Made by a program: the position numbers and the translations under genes. 64,000 bases of DNA, taken from Polynucleobacter asymbioticus. GTDB taxonomy: Bacteria > Pseudomonadota > Gammaproteobacteria > Burkholderiales > Burkholderiaceae. Each line of letters opens with the position of its first letter. Position 1 is the stretch's first letter. Location: NCBI RefSeq assembly GCF_018687575.1, contig NZ_CP061297.1, positions 1,122,821-1,186,820 on the forward strand, given 5' to 3'. This document shows positions 7,643 to 16,404 of this stretch, one piece after another. The notes beneath the pieces are model-generated. The model saw nothing but the letters and a program-made list of their open reading frames with translations, searched no databases and was not told where the DNA came from.

Positions 7643-8860
7643 CTAGATGGATCGAGCGCAAGCAAAACCACTTGCCCAAGCCCACTGGAAATTATGTCCA
7701 CCAAGATGTCCGGTCACATCGACGCATTCACCAATGAAATACAAACCAGGATGGTTTCGTGCCATCATGGTTTGACCATCAAGCTCTTTGGTGTCAACAC
7801 CACCTAACATGACTTCAGCCTTCTTCCATCCCAAGGTGCCTGCTGGCTTTACCGACCAATTGGTAATCAGCTCTTTGAGGGCTTGACGGTCTTTTTTAGA
7901 AACCTCAGCCCATTTTTTACCCAAAAGATTTTTCTGTTCTGCAAATGCTTTGGCTAAGCGCAATGGCATGACCGAGGCCAAAATATTTTCCGTCAATTTA
8001 AGACGGTTATCTTCATGATTAAATAGCTCATCACAACTAAATTGACCATTGGCCTCAACCGCTCCCAACCAATCAATATGAATTGCCTCACCTTCAGCCC
8101 AGTAACTACTGGCCTGCAAGACCGCTGGACCGGAAAGGCCTTTATGGGTCAACAATAAATCTTCATTAAAACGGCAGGCGCCATAGCGATTGCCTTTTGC
8201 GCCAGATGCAATACGAACTGGCAAACTCAAGCCAGACAACTCAATCAAATTATCAAACTCACCAGAAGTAAATGACAGCGGCACTAATGCGGGGCGAGGA
8301 TCGACCACCTTCAAGCCAAATTGCTTGGCGATATCCAATGAATAGGCTGTTGCGCCAATTGCGGGAACGGGTAAGCCGCCGGTTGCCATAACCAAAGAGC
8401 TTGAACGCTCAATACCAGCATTGGTTTTAATACTCCAGATACCTGACTCATGGGCGATCGACTCTACCCTCACCGGATGGCGAATATCAACATGACCCTT
8501 AGCGCACTCCGCGAGCAACATCTCAATAATTTGTTTGGCGGAATCATCGCAAAACAATTGCCCTTGATGTTTCTCATGATAGGCAATGCGATAAGACTGC
8601 ACTAGCTTGACAAACTCTTTTGCGGGATAACGAGCCAAGGCACTTTTTACAAAGTGAGGATTCAGGGAAAGGAAGTTTGCTGGACTGCTATGTACATTAG
8701 TGAAGTTGCAGCGACCGCCACCACTAATCCGAATCTTTTCACACAAGATATCAGCGTGATCCAGCACTAAGACTTTTTTGCCCAATTGACCAGCAACGCC
8801 AGCACAAAAAAGCCCAGCCGCCCCGCCGCCAATAATGACGGCATCCCAGACTTTACTCAT
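7643..8860 (-). CDS. BaiN/HI0933-family FAD-dependent oxidoreductase
   Basis: 405 residues. The N-terminal dinucleotide motif is VIIGGGAAGLFCAGVAG, followed by the family block RISGGGRCNFTNV and the C-terminal GLYFIGECVDVTGHLGGHNFQWAWASG, diagnostic of HI0933/YhiN proteins. These bind FAD; the physiological substrate is unknown, and the name BaiN comes from a clostridial member proposed to act in bile acid metabolism. It is the second gene of a minus-strand pair with the membrane protein ending three bases upstream. Confidence 0.88.
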   Translation of the reverse strand: MSKVWDAVIIGGGAAGLFCAGVAGQLGKKVLVLDHADILCEKIRISGGGRCNFTNVHSSPANFLSLNPHFVKSALARYPAKEFVKLVQSYRIAYHEKHQGQLFCDDSAKQIIEMLLAECAKGHVDIRHPVRVESIAHESGIWSIKTNAGIERSSSLVMATGGLPVPAIGATAYSLDIAKQFGLKVVDPRPALVPLSFTSGEFDNLIELSGLSLPVRIASGAKGNRYGACRFNEDLLLTHKGLSGPAVLQASSYWAEGEAIHIDWLGAVEANGQFSCDELFNHEDNRLKLTENILASVMPLRLAKAFAEQKNLLGKKWAEVSKKDRQALKELITNWSVKPAGTLGWKKAEVMLGGVDTKELDGQTMMARNHPGLYFIGECVDVTGHLGGHNFQWAWASGFACARSI

Positions 8861-8863
8861 GAT

Positions 8864-9379
8864 TTACTTAAAACGCTCAATTACTTCAACTGGAAGATTC
8901 AGTTTTTTCATATGTTGGCGGGTATAGGCTTGGCGGAAATTCTTGGTCATCGAGATCATGACGGAGGCCGTCCAAGCAAAAGCAAACATACCCGAGAAAG
9001 CAATGATGATGGCTAGCATTTTCCAGCCACCTGGAAGTAGATCGTCCATAAAACCCATAGCGGTATAGGTGCTGCCACTAAATAAAATACTCTCACCCAA
9101 ATTTGGCAGAAGATTAAATGCTCGCAGCGCAATACCCCAAAGAATGATCTCAAAAATATGCGTTAGAAATAAACACAATACGCTGGCATAAAAGACGAAA
9201 GCCACTGAAGAATACTTATGCTCAGAGAGATAAAGAAATGACTTCACCTCATAGCGCTTTGCAATTTGCAGTAAAGCCAGCCCATGCACCAGCATCACAA
9301 CAAGCAACATCGCAATACCAAATAAATAGGCTGGTAAATCCAGTTCGGAGCTCAGGGTTACTGTATTGGCGATAGTCAT
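8864..9379 (-). CDS. Two-pore-type ion channel-like membrane protein with degenerate selectivity filter
   Basis: 171 residues with hydrophobic segments near 18-40, 58-85 and 121-143. Between the last two lies a re-entrant-looking loop, LFSGSTYTAMGFMDDLLPGGW, where Ion_trans_2 potassium channels have T-x-G-Y-G-D. Here the filter reads A-M-G-F-M-D, so canonical potassium selectivity is not expected. Family placement rests on the arrangement STYT-x-x-G followed by LP-x-GW and a pore helix-like TM. It is located upstream of the BaiN-type gene with a three-base gap, so the two are probably co-transcribed. Confidence 0.65.
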   Translation of the reverse strand: MTIANTVTLSSELDLPAYLFGIAMLLVVMLVHGLALLQIAKRYEVKSFLYLSEHKYSSVAFVFYASVLCLFLTHIFEIILWGIALRAFNLLPNLGESILFSGSTYTAMGFMDDLLPGGWKMLAIIIAFSGMFAFAWTASVMISMTKNFRQAYTRQHMKKLNLPVEVIERFK

Positions 9380-9405
9380 GGCGTTTGTGGCTTATTTTAC
9401 CGTTC

Positions 9406-10263
9406 TCAGCCTAGCTGGTACCAGTCGCGAATGATTCCCCAAGCTTCCTCGGCAGTTTCGACAAAGTGAATTAATTCCATATCAGCCTGATCTATCACCC
9501 CATGTTCAAGCATCTGCTTGAAATTGATCACTTCCTGCCAAAATGACTTGCCGACCAAGATGATTGGAAAACGCTCCACCTTTTTGGTTTGCATTAAGGT
9601 CAACACCTCAAAGAGCTCATCAAAGGAGCCAAAGCCTCCTGGGTAGGCCACAATTGACCTTGCCCTGAGCATGAAGTGCATTTTGCGAATAGCAAAATAG
9701 TGAAAGCGGAAACTCAAACCCGGGGTCAGATAAGGATTGGGGTGCTGCTCTCTAGGAAGGCTGATATTAAAACCAATTGTTCTATCCCCCGCCTCAAAGG
9801 CGCCTCGATTAGCAGCCTCCATAATTCCCGGACCGCCGCCCGTAGCAATATGCAACTTATTGCGATCCTCAGATTGGGTGGCGTTATAAGCCGCAACAAT
9901 TGCCCCAAATTCTCTGGCGGAATCGTAGTACTTGCAATGAAGTAATGCTTGTTTAGCCTCGGCTATCGCTTCCGGTGTTTTGGCATTCTTCTCCAGCTCA
10001 TGAGCTGCCTCACAACTCACAAACCGAGTCGACCCAAATACGGTAATCGTGTGCTCAATGCCGTGCTCATGCAATAAGATTTCAGGCTTTAATAGCTCGA
10101 GCTGAAAGCGCAAACCTAAAGTTTCTCGGCGAGCTAAAAAAGCTTGATCATCAAATGCAAACCGATAGGAATCCTCAGAACTCTCTTCAGCCAACTGACT
10201 CTTTTGAAGGCTTAGAAAATCAGTGATAGTTTGGGAATTATTTACAGGGAGCTTACAACTCAT
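9406..10263 (-). CDS. LOG-family (TIGR00730-like) protein, possible cytokinin riboside 5'-monophosphate phosphoribohydrolase
   Basis: 285 residues with the Rossmann-type LOG core: FGSTRFVSCE, ATGGGPGIMEAANRGA and PGGFGSFDELFEVLTLMQ, the last matching the catalytic PGGxGTxxE motif with Ser for Thr. Family members cleave the N-glycosidic bond of nucleoside monophosphates and were long misnamed lysine decarboxylases. An N-terminal extension of about 75 residues before the core is typical of the larger bacterial subgroup. The ATG at 10263 is preferred over that at 10293 because AAAGG sits seven bases upstream of it. Confidence 0.82.
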   Translation of the reverse strand: MSCKLPVNNSQTITDFLSLQKSQLAEESSEDSYRFAFDDQAFLARRETLGLRFQLELLKPEILLHEHGIEHTITVFGSTRFVSCEAAHELEKNAKTPEAIAEAKQALLHCKYYDSAREFGAIVAAYNATQSEDRNKLHIATGGGPGIMEAANRGAFEAGDRTIGFNISLPREQHPNPYLTPGLSFRFHYFAIRKMHFMLRARSIVAYPGGFGSFDELFEVLTLMQTKKVERFPIILVGKSFWQEVINFKQMLEHGVIDQADMELIHFVETAEEAWGIIRDWYQLG

Positions 10264-10417
10264 ATCACAACCTTTAAGAGAATCAACCTTCATTTTGAGT
10301 CAACTTAGCCAAGCGTTAGGGCCAGTCTAAGCCATATCAGAATCAGTATTACCCCCTAGAATATTGCATTAATTTGATATCTAGGGCTAATTCGGATTTA
10401 CCATCAGCCATTCAGGC

Positions 10418-10439
10418 GTTAATATTGGGGAATATTAAC
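10418..10439. promoter_or_regulatory. Perfect inverted repeat before a small membrane-protein gene
   Basis: GTTAATATT-GGGG-AATATTAAC: perfect 9-bp arms around a four-base spacer, ending 18 bases before the ATG at 10458 and directly in front of the GAAGGA ribosome site. It could be an operator or an RNA hairpin that affects initiation. Confidence 0.45.
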
Positions 10440-10457
10440 CAAACCGAAGGAAAAGCA

Positions 10458-10670
10458 ATGAGCAACCGTTCAATCATCATCATGGTACTAGTATTAATTT
10501 CTGCCACAGCCTATTTACTCATTAAAGGCGACGGTGACATTGATATGGGCGGCGAAAAGCATGGTGCTGAAGCACACCACATCGAAGAAGCTAAGAAAGA
10601 TGCTGCTGCCGCTGCTCCTGCTGCACCAGCCGCTCCTGCTGCAGCTCCTGCAGCTGACGCTAAGAAATAA
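10458..10670 (+). CDS. Small single-TM protein with Ala/Pro-rich periplasmic tail
   Basis: 70 residues: a short N-terminus, one hydrophobic segment (IIIMVLVLISATAYLLI), a charged linker and a low-complexity tail of AAP repeats ending in DAKK. The likely topology is an uncleaved anchor with the tail outside the membrane. The start was moved from 10374 to the ATG at 10458 because GAAGGA lies six bases upstream and the upstream codons look non-coding. Function unknown. Similar Ala/Pro tails occur in two other small envelope proteins of this window (14103 and 44455). A strong terminator follows at once. Confidence 0.7.
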   Translation: MSNRSIIIMVLVLISATAYLLIKGDGDIDMGGEKHGAEAHHIEEAKKDAAAAAPAAPAAPAAAPAADAKK

Positions 10671-10690
10671 TCTCTTATCGAGAATAAGAA

Positions 10691-10714
10691 GCCGCGGTTC
10701 GCCGCGGTTTTTTT
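10691..10714 (+). terminator. Rho-independent terminator
   Basis: CCGCGG-TTCG-CCGCGG followed by seven T: a stable tetraloop hairpin with a good T run, 21 bases after the stop codon of the gene ending at 10670. Confidence 0.92.
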
Positions 10715-10732
10715 ACGTCCATTGATTAAGCC

Positions 10733-12148
10733 CTAGCAAGAATAGCTATGTAAACGCTCTGGAATAATGACATTTTTCCAGTCCAGCTCTTCGCGAATTG
10801 CTTGTGCCAATACGGCTGATGCCTCTGGCTCTCCATGAACCACAAATACCGACTGAGGGGCTGATTTAAAGCCTCGCAACCAATCCAATAGACCTGCCTG
10901 ATCTGCATGAGCCGATAAGCCGCCAATAGTATGGATAGATGCACGCACCATAAGCTCTTCGCCGAAGAGGCGTACTTTGGATGCCTTATCTACTAGGCGA
11001 CGACCTAAGCTGCCATAGGCCTGAAAGCCTGTAATGACAATGGCATTTTGTGCTCGAGGCAAATTATTCTGCAGATGATGAACGATACGACCGGCATCAC
11101 ACATGCCACTTGCAGAAATGATAATTGCCCCACCCTTAATCTTATTGAGTGCCTTCGACTCTTCTACGTCTGCAATAAATCGCAGGTCGACTGCACCTGG
11201 ATTTTTCTTAAACCACTCAAAAGTAGACTGCGACTCTTGATCTAAATCAGCAAAGAAACGCTGGGTTAAATGGGTTGCTGCAGTGGCCATTGGGGAGTCC
11301 ACCCAAATACTCAAATGGGGTAATAACTTTCGCCTCACCAAATCGATTAATAAAAACAGGATTTCTTGTGTACGGCCTACCGCGAATGCCGGGATGACAA
11401 TATTTCCATGGGCATTGAGGGTACTGGTCACCACTTCAATTAATTCAGTCTCGGTATCAGCTAAGGTCTTATGCAGACGATCGCCATAGGTTGACTCAAC
11501 TACGACGACATCGGCTTGAGAGATCGTGGTGGGATCAGGCATTAATAACTTACCCTTCATGCCAATATCACCCGAGAAAACGCAGCGCTTTTTCTTGGAG
11601 TGGTCTTCAGTGATATCCATCACTGCAATCGCAGATCCTAAAATATGTCCTGCATTTTGAAACTCGAGATCAATACCAGGATGCAACTCCAAACGTTCTC
11701 CATAAGGAAGTATTTCGCATTGCCCAAGAGCAAGTTCTGCCTCTTCCATCGAGTACAAGGCCACTGGCAGATCTCCGCGCCACTTACCTGCTTTTTGTCT
11801 ACGCACTGCACGCTCTACATCGGATCGCTGGAGATGGGCACTATCGGGCAACATGATTTTCAGCAATTCAAATGTTGCATCTGTGCAATAGATCGGACCA
11901 GTAAATCCTTGAGCACACAGTCTGGGCAAAAGGCCGCTATGGTCAATATGGGCATGCGTGAGCACGACAAAATCAATGTCCTTTGCTGCAAACGGTAGCA
12001 ACTCTACATTCTTTACCGTCGCCTCGCGCCCACCCTGGAACATACCAAAGTCGACCATAAACCTCACATCACGTCCGCCAATGCTAGCCACTACGGAATG
12101 CCTGGATCCAGTCACTTCCCCCGCTGCGCCAAGAAATTGTATTTTCAT
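10733..12148 (-). CDS. Metallo-beta-lactamase fold, beta-CASP RNA exonuclease family protein
   Basis: 471 residues. The MBL metal-binding motif is LTHAHIDHSGLLPRL, further metal ligands lie in NAGHILGSA and FSGDIG, and the beta-CASP block contains VVESTYGDRLH and the region IPAFAVGRTQEILFLL. A C-terminal RNA-specificity segment has SAHADQAGLLDWLRG and VFVVHGEPEAS. This is the CPSF73/YsiN-like group rather than RNase J; members act on RNA as zinc-dependent nucleases. It converges with the small gene to its left and diverges from nnrD. Confidence 0.9.
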   Translation of the reverse strand: MKIQFLGAAGEVTGSRHSVVASIGGRDVRFMVDFGMFQGGREATVKNVELLPFAAKDIDFVVLTHAHIDHSGLLPRLCAQGFTGPIYCTDATFELLKIMLPDSAHLQRSDVERAVRRQKAGKWRGDLPVALYSMEEAELALGQCEILPYGERLELHPGIDLEFQNAGHILGSAIAVMDITEDHSKKKRCVFSGDIGMKGKLLMPDPTTISQADVVVVESTYGDRLHKTLADTETELIEVVTSTLNAHGNIVIPAFAVGRTQEILFLLIDLVRRKLLPHLSIWVDSPMATAATHLTQRFFADLDQESQSTFEWFKKNPGAVDLRFIADVEESKALNKIKGGAIIISASGMCDAGRIVHHLQNNLPRAQNAIVITGFQAYGSLGRRLVDKASKVRLFGEELMVRASIHTIGGLSAHADQAGLLDWLRGFKSAPQSVFVVHGEPEASAVLAQAIREELDWKNVIIPERLHSYSC

Positions 12149-12210
12149 TGCTTAAGCATACTCCCGATAAAATCGATTGTTAAGCCACTCATTAGAGCGA
12201 TACTACTCAA

Positions 12211-13092
12211 ATGAATCCCCCAAACGAACTGAGATCACTCGAGCTCATTCCTCGTCTCAAGCGCGAGCCCTCAGAACACAAAGGTAATGCCGGTAAGGTT
12301 TTGCTTATTGGTGGTGCGCCTGGCATGGCTGGCGCCCTCATGCTCTCAGGCAGTGCAGCCCTTCACTTAGGGGCTGGCTGGACTATCTTAGAAATGCTGG
12401 ATCCCACTTCCGCCCATGCAATACCAGAGCAAGCTGAACTCATGGTGCGCTTGGCCAGCTTTAATGCCCAAGAACAACTAGCAGATAGCGCACCCGATGT
12501 GATTGCAATTGGACCAGGCTTGGGTTTTTCTGCGCTAGCGAGAGATTGGCTCGTTGCAGCACTGAGATACCCTAAAATTCCACTAGTAATTGATGCGGAT
12601 GCACTCAATTTAATCGCTGATACCTCTGCATTTTTAGATCTACTCAAGCAGCGCAATACAGCATCTCCAGGTATGACTGTGCTCACACCACATCCCGGAG
12701 AGGCAGCTAATCTTCTCAATACTTCTGCAGCGGCCATACAAGACAATCGCATGACTGCACTGTCCGACTTAGTTACGCTGACTGATTCCATTGTGATTCT
12801 GAAGGGTCAACATACCTTGATTGCTTCACCCCTTCACCAGGTAGTGCAATGCATGCAAGGCAACCCAGGCATGGCTGTCGGCGGAATGGGTGATGTCCTC
12901 ACAGGTACTATCGCGGCAATCGCTGCCCAAGGCGTTCGCCATCAGATCAATCTATGGGAAGCCAGCTGCATTGGGGTTCAGCTCCATGCATCGGCAGCCG
13001 ATAGCTTAGTGGCAAGGCAAATTGGCCCCATTGGGCTTACTCCAACTGAGGTCATCTTCGAGATGCGGAGTCTGCTCAATAAGCTGTTATAA
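12211..13092 (+). CDS. nnrD: ADP-dependent NAD(P)H-hydrate dehydratase
   Basis: Repairs hydrated NAD(P)H in the cytosol. The YjeF C-terminal (ribokinase-like) domain is complete: GNAGKVLLIGGAPGMAGA near residue 25, DADALN, LTPHPGEAANLL and the nucleotide-binding GNPGMAVGGMGDVLTGTIAA. Unlike the E. coli enzyme it lacks the N-terminal epimerase domain, so NnrE must be encoded separately or be absent. It is followed after six bases by a transporter gene and is probably co-transcribed with it. Confidence 0.92.
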   Translation: MNPPNELRSLELIPRLKREPSEHKGNAGKVLLIGGAPGMAGALMLSGSAALHLGAGWTILEMLDPTSAHAIPEQAELMVRLASFNAQEQLADSAPDVIAIGPGLGFSALARDWLVAALRYPKIPLVIDADALNLIADTSAFLDLLKQRNTASPGMTVLTPHPGEAANLLNTSAAAIQDNRMTALSDLVTLTDSIVILKGQHTLIASPLHQVVQCMQGNPGMAVGGMGDVLTGTIAAIAAQGVRHQINLWEASCIGVQLHASAADSLVARQIGPIGLTPTEVIFEMRSLLNKLL

Positions 13093-13098
13093 AACAGC

Positions 13099-14079
13099 AT
13101 GCAATCAGCTAGCGGAATTCTTCATCATCGTCGTTACATCTACGGCCTGTTAATGGCTGGCTTTGGCTCAGTACTCTTTTCCGGAAAAGCCATTCTGATC
13201 AAACTTGCTTTTGGCTACGGTGCAAATGCTGAGACCTTAATTGCCTTGAGAATGTTGATGGCCCTCCCCCTCTTCTGGGGAATTTATTGGTGGCAGTCGC
13301 GCAGACAGGCAATGAGCCGCCTTACTTGGCAAGATCAAATCAAGATATTTGTCTTAGGCTTTATGGGCTACTTCCTCTCCAGTTATCTCGACTTTCTGGG
13401 ACTGCAATATATCTCCGTTGGGCTAGAGCGCATTGTGCTGTATCTCACACCAACGATCGTGCTGTTAATTTCCTATTTTGTATTGAATAAGTCGATTAGC
13501 CGGTTGCAATGGTATGCACTCATAGTGGGTTACCTGGGCGTCGTTGTCGTGTTCATTCAAGATGCCGGCTCAACTGGGTCAATGGCCATTGTGGGGATGC
13601 TGTTGATCTTTGCCAGCGCATGCTCCTATGCAATCTATATGATTGGATCCGGTGAAATGGTGAAGCGTGTAGGAAGCGTACGCTTAGTGGTTTATGCCAG
13701 CTCTGCATCAGCACTATTGAGTGTCATTCAAATTCTGATTTACGATCCTCTAGCGGTATTCACGCAAGTGGAGCAAATCTACTGGCTCAGCCTCCTCAAT
13801 GCCAGTCTGTGCACAGTCATTCCGATGTTATTGATTGTGATTGCAATTAATCGGATTGGATCGCCACTCGTTGCTCAAGCCGGAATACTAGGCCCCGTCT
13901 CCACACTGTTTATGGGTTGGATCGTATTATCCGAACCGATTACTTGGATCCAGATTGGTGGGATGAGTTTAGTCATAGGGGCGATGTGGTTGCTAGTACG
14001 AAACGATGCACCTAGCAAGCAAAAGGGGCCGAACACCACAAAGCCCTTAGACCTTGAGGGATCTGGCCCCGTAAATTAA
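13099..14079 (+). CDS. EamA/DMT-family transporter
   Basis: 326 residues with ten predicted membrane helices in two EamA halves; recognisable pieces are GKAILIKLAFGYGA, ALRMLMALPLFWG and the second-half end LFMGWIVLSEPITWIQIGGMSLVIGAMWLL. Substrate unknown: the family includes amino-acid and metabolite exporters. The 3' end of the coding region also contains the terminator of the opposing gene. A second, unrelated-looking DMT transporter lies at 16405. Confidence 0.85.
   Translation: MQSASGILHHRRYIYGLLMAGFGSVLFSGKAILIKLAFGYGANAETLIALRMLMALPLFWGIYWWQSRRQAMSRLTWQDQIKIFVLGFMGYFLSSYLDFLGLQYISVGLERIVLYLTPTIVLLISYFVLNKSISRLQWYALIVGYLGVVVVFIQDAGSTGSMAIVGMLLIFASACSYAIYMIGSGEMVKRVGSVRLVVYASSASALLSVIQILIYDPLAVFTQVEQIYWLSLLNASLCTVIPMLLIVIAINRIGSPLVAQAGILGPVSTLFMGWIVLSEPITWIQIGGMSLVIGAMWLLVRNDAPSKQKGPNTTKPLDLEGSGPVN
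14021..14070 (-). terminator. Minus-strand terminator inside the 3' end of the EamA gene
   Basis: On the minus strand GGGGCC pairs with GGCCCC 34 bases on, with an inner CCCT/AGGG stem, and TTTT follows. It lies 32 bases beyond the stop of the gene at 14103 and within the last 20 codons of the convergent transporter gene. Confidence 0.55.
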
Positions 14080-14102
14080 CGGCGCAGTAAAGCGCTACGA
14101 AT

Positions 14103-14387
14103 TTATTGTTGCGCAGCTGCAGGCTCTTGAGCTGCTTTAGCCTTCTTTTTAGATTTTTTCTTAGACTTCTTCTCGGCTTTTTTATCTTTCTTTGACTTTT
14201 TAGCAGTCTTCTTTGCCGCCTTTTCTGCTTGCGCAGCAGGTGTGGCCGGAGTCGCAGGGGCTGCCGCAGTAGCAGCTGCAGGCGCACCTACTGGAGCAGG
14301 ATCAGCTGCCATCACGGTAAGAGGTGACAAACCGATTGAAGCAGAAATGAGCGTGGCTAAAGCCAGTTTTGCAAAGTGAGTTTTCAT
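14103..14387 (-). CDS. Secreted Ala/Lys-rich low-complexity protein
   Basis: 94 residues with a Sec signal peptide (KLALATLISASIGLSPLTVMA, cleavage likely after AMA/VMA near residue 27), an Ala/Pro/Thr stretch, a block of alternating Lys-Ala and Lys-Lys-Ser repeats of about 35 residues, and an Ala/Gln tail. The mature protein is strongly basic and should be unstructured; such tails may bind envelope polyanions or nucleic acid. No family recognised. Confidence 0.65.
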   Translation of the reverse strand: MKTHFAKLALATLISASIGLSPLTVMAADPAPVGAPAAATAAAPATPATPAAQAEKAAKKTAKKSKKDKKAEKKSKKKSKKKAKAAQEPAAAQQ

Positions 14388-14468
14388 TTAAGACTCCAAA
14401 GGTTTCGTAGATGTTTTAATAATACTCAATAAACTGTCTGCAATACTCTATTTCACCAAGGCGTCCAT

Positions 14469-15119
14469 ATGAACTCTTTTCCTGCTGATATCTATACAGA
14501 GCCTCAGGGATACTCCGTTAACACTCTAGAAAACTTGGGTCCCCTCGCCCGCCTTGCCGGCATTTGGGAAGGTCAACGGGGTTTGGATATCAAACCCAAA
14601 GCAGAAGGTCCAAAAAAGCAGGTGTATACGGAGCGCATTGAGATGCAGCCAATTGATCCGCAAACCAATGGACCACAACTGTTTTATGGCTTGCGTTATC
14701 ACCTGCATATCACCAAGCCAGATCAAGTCAAAACCTATCATGATCAGGTTGGTTACTGGCTTTGGGAGCCTGCAACTGGAGCAATTGTTCACACTCTCAC
14801 TATTCCGCGAGGCATGATTACGATGGCAACAGGAAAGGCGTCTGCCAATGCAACCCAGTTTGAATGCGTTGCGAAGATTGATGATCCAACCGCCGGAATT
14901 TCTTCTAGCCCTTTTTTAGACTATGCCTTTAAGACAATTGAATACCGAATCATGGTGACGATCCTAGAGGACGGCACTTGGTCTTACGAGCAAGATACGG
15001 TCATGATGATCAAAGGTCAGACCGAACCTTTCCATCACCTTGATACCAATGTATTAACAAAGGTGAGTGACGCAACACCTAACCCACTTGCACTGGAGGC
15101 AATAAAAAAGCCGTCTTGA
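14469..15119 (+). CDS. Putative haem-binding beta-barrel (nitrobindin/THAP4-like) protein
   Basis: 216 residues with the opening LGPLARLAGIWEGQRGLD, close to the G-x-W-x-G-x-G loop of the FABP-like haem-binding beta-barrel family, and alternating beta strands to the end (LFYGLRYHLHI, VGYWLWEPATGAIVHTLTIPRG, GTWSYEQDTVMMI). Nitrobindins bind ferric haem through a C-terminal histidine; a candidate is in PFHHLD near the end. The function is not established. Cytosolic; a shared terminator overlaps its stop codon. Confidence 0.6.
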   Translation: MNSFPADIYTEPQGYSVNTLENLGPLARLAGIWEGQRGLDIKPKAEGPKKQVYTERIEMQPIDPQTNGPQLFYGLRYHLHITKPDQVKTYHDQVGYWLWEPATGAIVHTLTIPRGMITMATGKASANATQFECVAKIDDPTAGISSSPFLDYAFKTIEYRIMVTILEDGTWSYEQDTVMMIKGQTEPFHHLDTNVLTKVSDATPNPLALEAIKKPS

Positions 15120-15131
15120 GACGGCCTTTTT
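15104..15131. terminator. Bidirectional Rho-independent terminator
   Basis: GCCGTC-TTGA-GACGGC flanked by six A on the left and CTTTTT on the right, so a T run exists on both strands. The loop contains the stop codon of the gene ending at 15119; the convergent aminotransferase ends at 15151. Confidence 0.9.
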
Positions 15132-15150
15132 AGTTGAGTGGCGCTGCTAC

Positions 15151-16299
15151 TTAAGCTGGCTGCGCTTCAGTCTCAGTAATCTTTTCTAGCGCTGCTGCAA
15201 GATGACCAACTGTGCGGTCAACGTGAGCCAACTTCTCTAGACCAAATAAGCCGATACGGAAAGTACGGAAGTCTGGGCGCTCATCACACTGTAGCGGTAC
15301 GCCAGCAGCAGTTTGCAAACCTAGAGCAATAAACTTCTTACCCGTCTGAATATCCGGATCCTTGGTATAGCTCACCACTACGCCAGGAGACTGAAAGCCT
15401 TTTGCTGAAACGGAGTGATAGCCGTTCGATACCAATAAGGCACGAACCTTGTCACCCAACTCTTGTTGCTTCGCCTTGAGTGCAGCAAAGCCGAGTGCCT
15501 GGGTTTCTTTCATCACATTGCGCAAAATTTTGAGTGCGTCGGTTGGCATGGTGGTGTGATACACATGACCACCCTTTTCATAAGCCTCCATAATTTGAAG
15601 CCACTTTTTGAGATCCATTGAGAAGCTGCTGCTCTGAGTAGATTCAATGCGCTCGCGCGCTCTATCACCCATGGCGATCAATGCGCAGCAAGGTGAACTA
15701 CTCCAACCTTTTTGAGGCGCAGTGATCAATACATCCACATTGCAAGCCTTCATGTCCACCCACATTGCACCAGAAGCGATGCAGTCGAGCACAAATAAAC
15801 CATTGACAGAGCGAACCGCCTCACCAACTGCCTTGAGGTAGTCGTCCGGCAAAATGATGCCGGCAGAAGTTTCTACGTGAGGTGCGAAAACAACTGCAGG
15901 CTTTTCTTTCTTAATAAAAGCCACCACCTCTTCAATTGGCGCTGGGGCAAAAACACCCTGTGTTGCATTCTCTAGCTGCTTACCCTTGATAACCGTAATG
16001 TCCTGAGTAATGTTGGCTAGATCAAAAATCTGGGTCCAGCGATAACTAAACCAGCCGTTACGCAAGACGAGGCACTTTTCATTATTTGCAAATTGGCGGG
16101 CAACTGCTTCCATACCAAAAGTTCCACTACCGGGAACAATGACTGCAGAGCTCGCGTTATAAGCATCCTTGAGAACGCCGGAAATATCCACCATGACTTT
16201 TTTAAACTCTTCAGACATGTGATTGAGCGAGCGATCGGTGTAAACAACCGAGAACTCTAATAGACCGTCTGGATCAACATTCGGGAGTAAGCCTGGCAT
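15151..16299 (-). CDS. Class V aminotransferase, alanine/serine-glyoxylate type
   Basis: 382 residues, PLP-dependent fold type I. Seen are the cofactor loop SGTFGMEAV, the aspartate region GLFVLDCIASGAMW and the Schiff-base lysine in LITAPQKGWSSSPCCAL, and the C-terminal arginine region FRTFRIGLFG. These fit alanine-glyoxylate/serine-glyoxylate/purine-catabolism aminotransferases, which feed glyoxylate or serine pathways; the exact amino donor cannot be read from the sequence. Transcribed alone, with a DMT transporter gene upstream on the same strand. Confidence 0.85.
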   Translation of the reverse strand: MPGLLPNVDPDGLLEFSVVYTDRSLNHMSEEFKKVMVDISGVLKDAYNASSAVIVPGSGTFGMEAVARQFANNEKCLVLRNGWFSYRWTQIFDLANITQDITVIKGKQLENATQGVFAPAPIEEVVAFIKKEKPAVVFAPHVETSAGIILPDDYLKAVGEAVRSVNGLFVLDCIASGAMWVDMKACNVDVLITAPQKGWSSSPCCALIAMGDRARERIESTQSSSFSMDLKKWLQIMEAYEKGGHVYHTTMPTDALKILRNVMKETQALGFAALKAKQQELGDKVRALLVSNGYHSVSAKGFQSPGVVVSYTKDPDIQTGKKFIALGLQTAAGVPLQCDERPDFRTFRIGLFGLEKLAHVDRTVGHLAAALEKITETEAQPA

Positions 16300-16404
16300 A
16301 GTAATTTCCTAGTAAATCGTGTGATTAGCCCTAAATGATACTGATTTGGAGCTGTTTGGGTACTTAGCCTTAAAAAACAGGCTTTTTAGTCAAATAAAGG
16401 GGGA

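Noticed and set aside
16365-16388. Terminator-like hairpin AGCCT-taaaaaac-AGGCT followed by TTTT on the plus strand
   Set aside because: No plus-strand gene ends before it; the flanking genes are both on the minus strand, where no T run follows.
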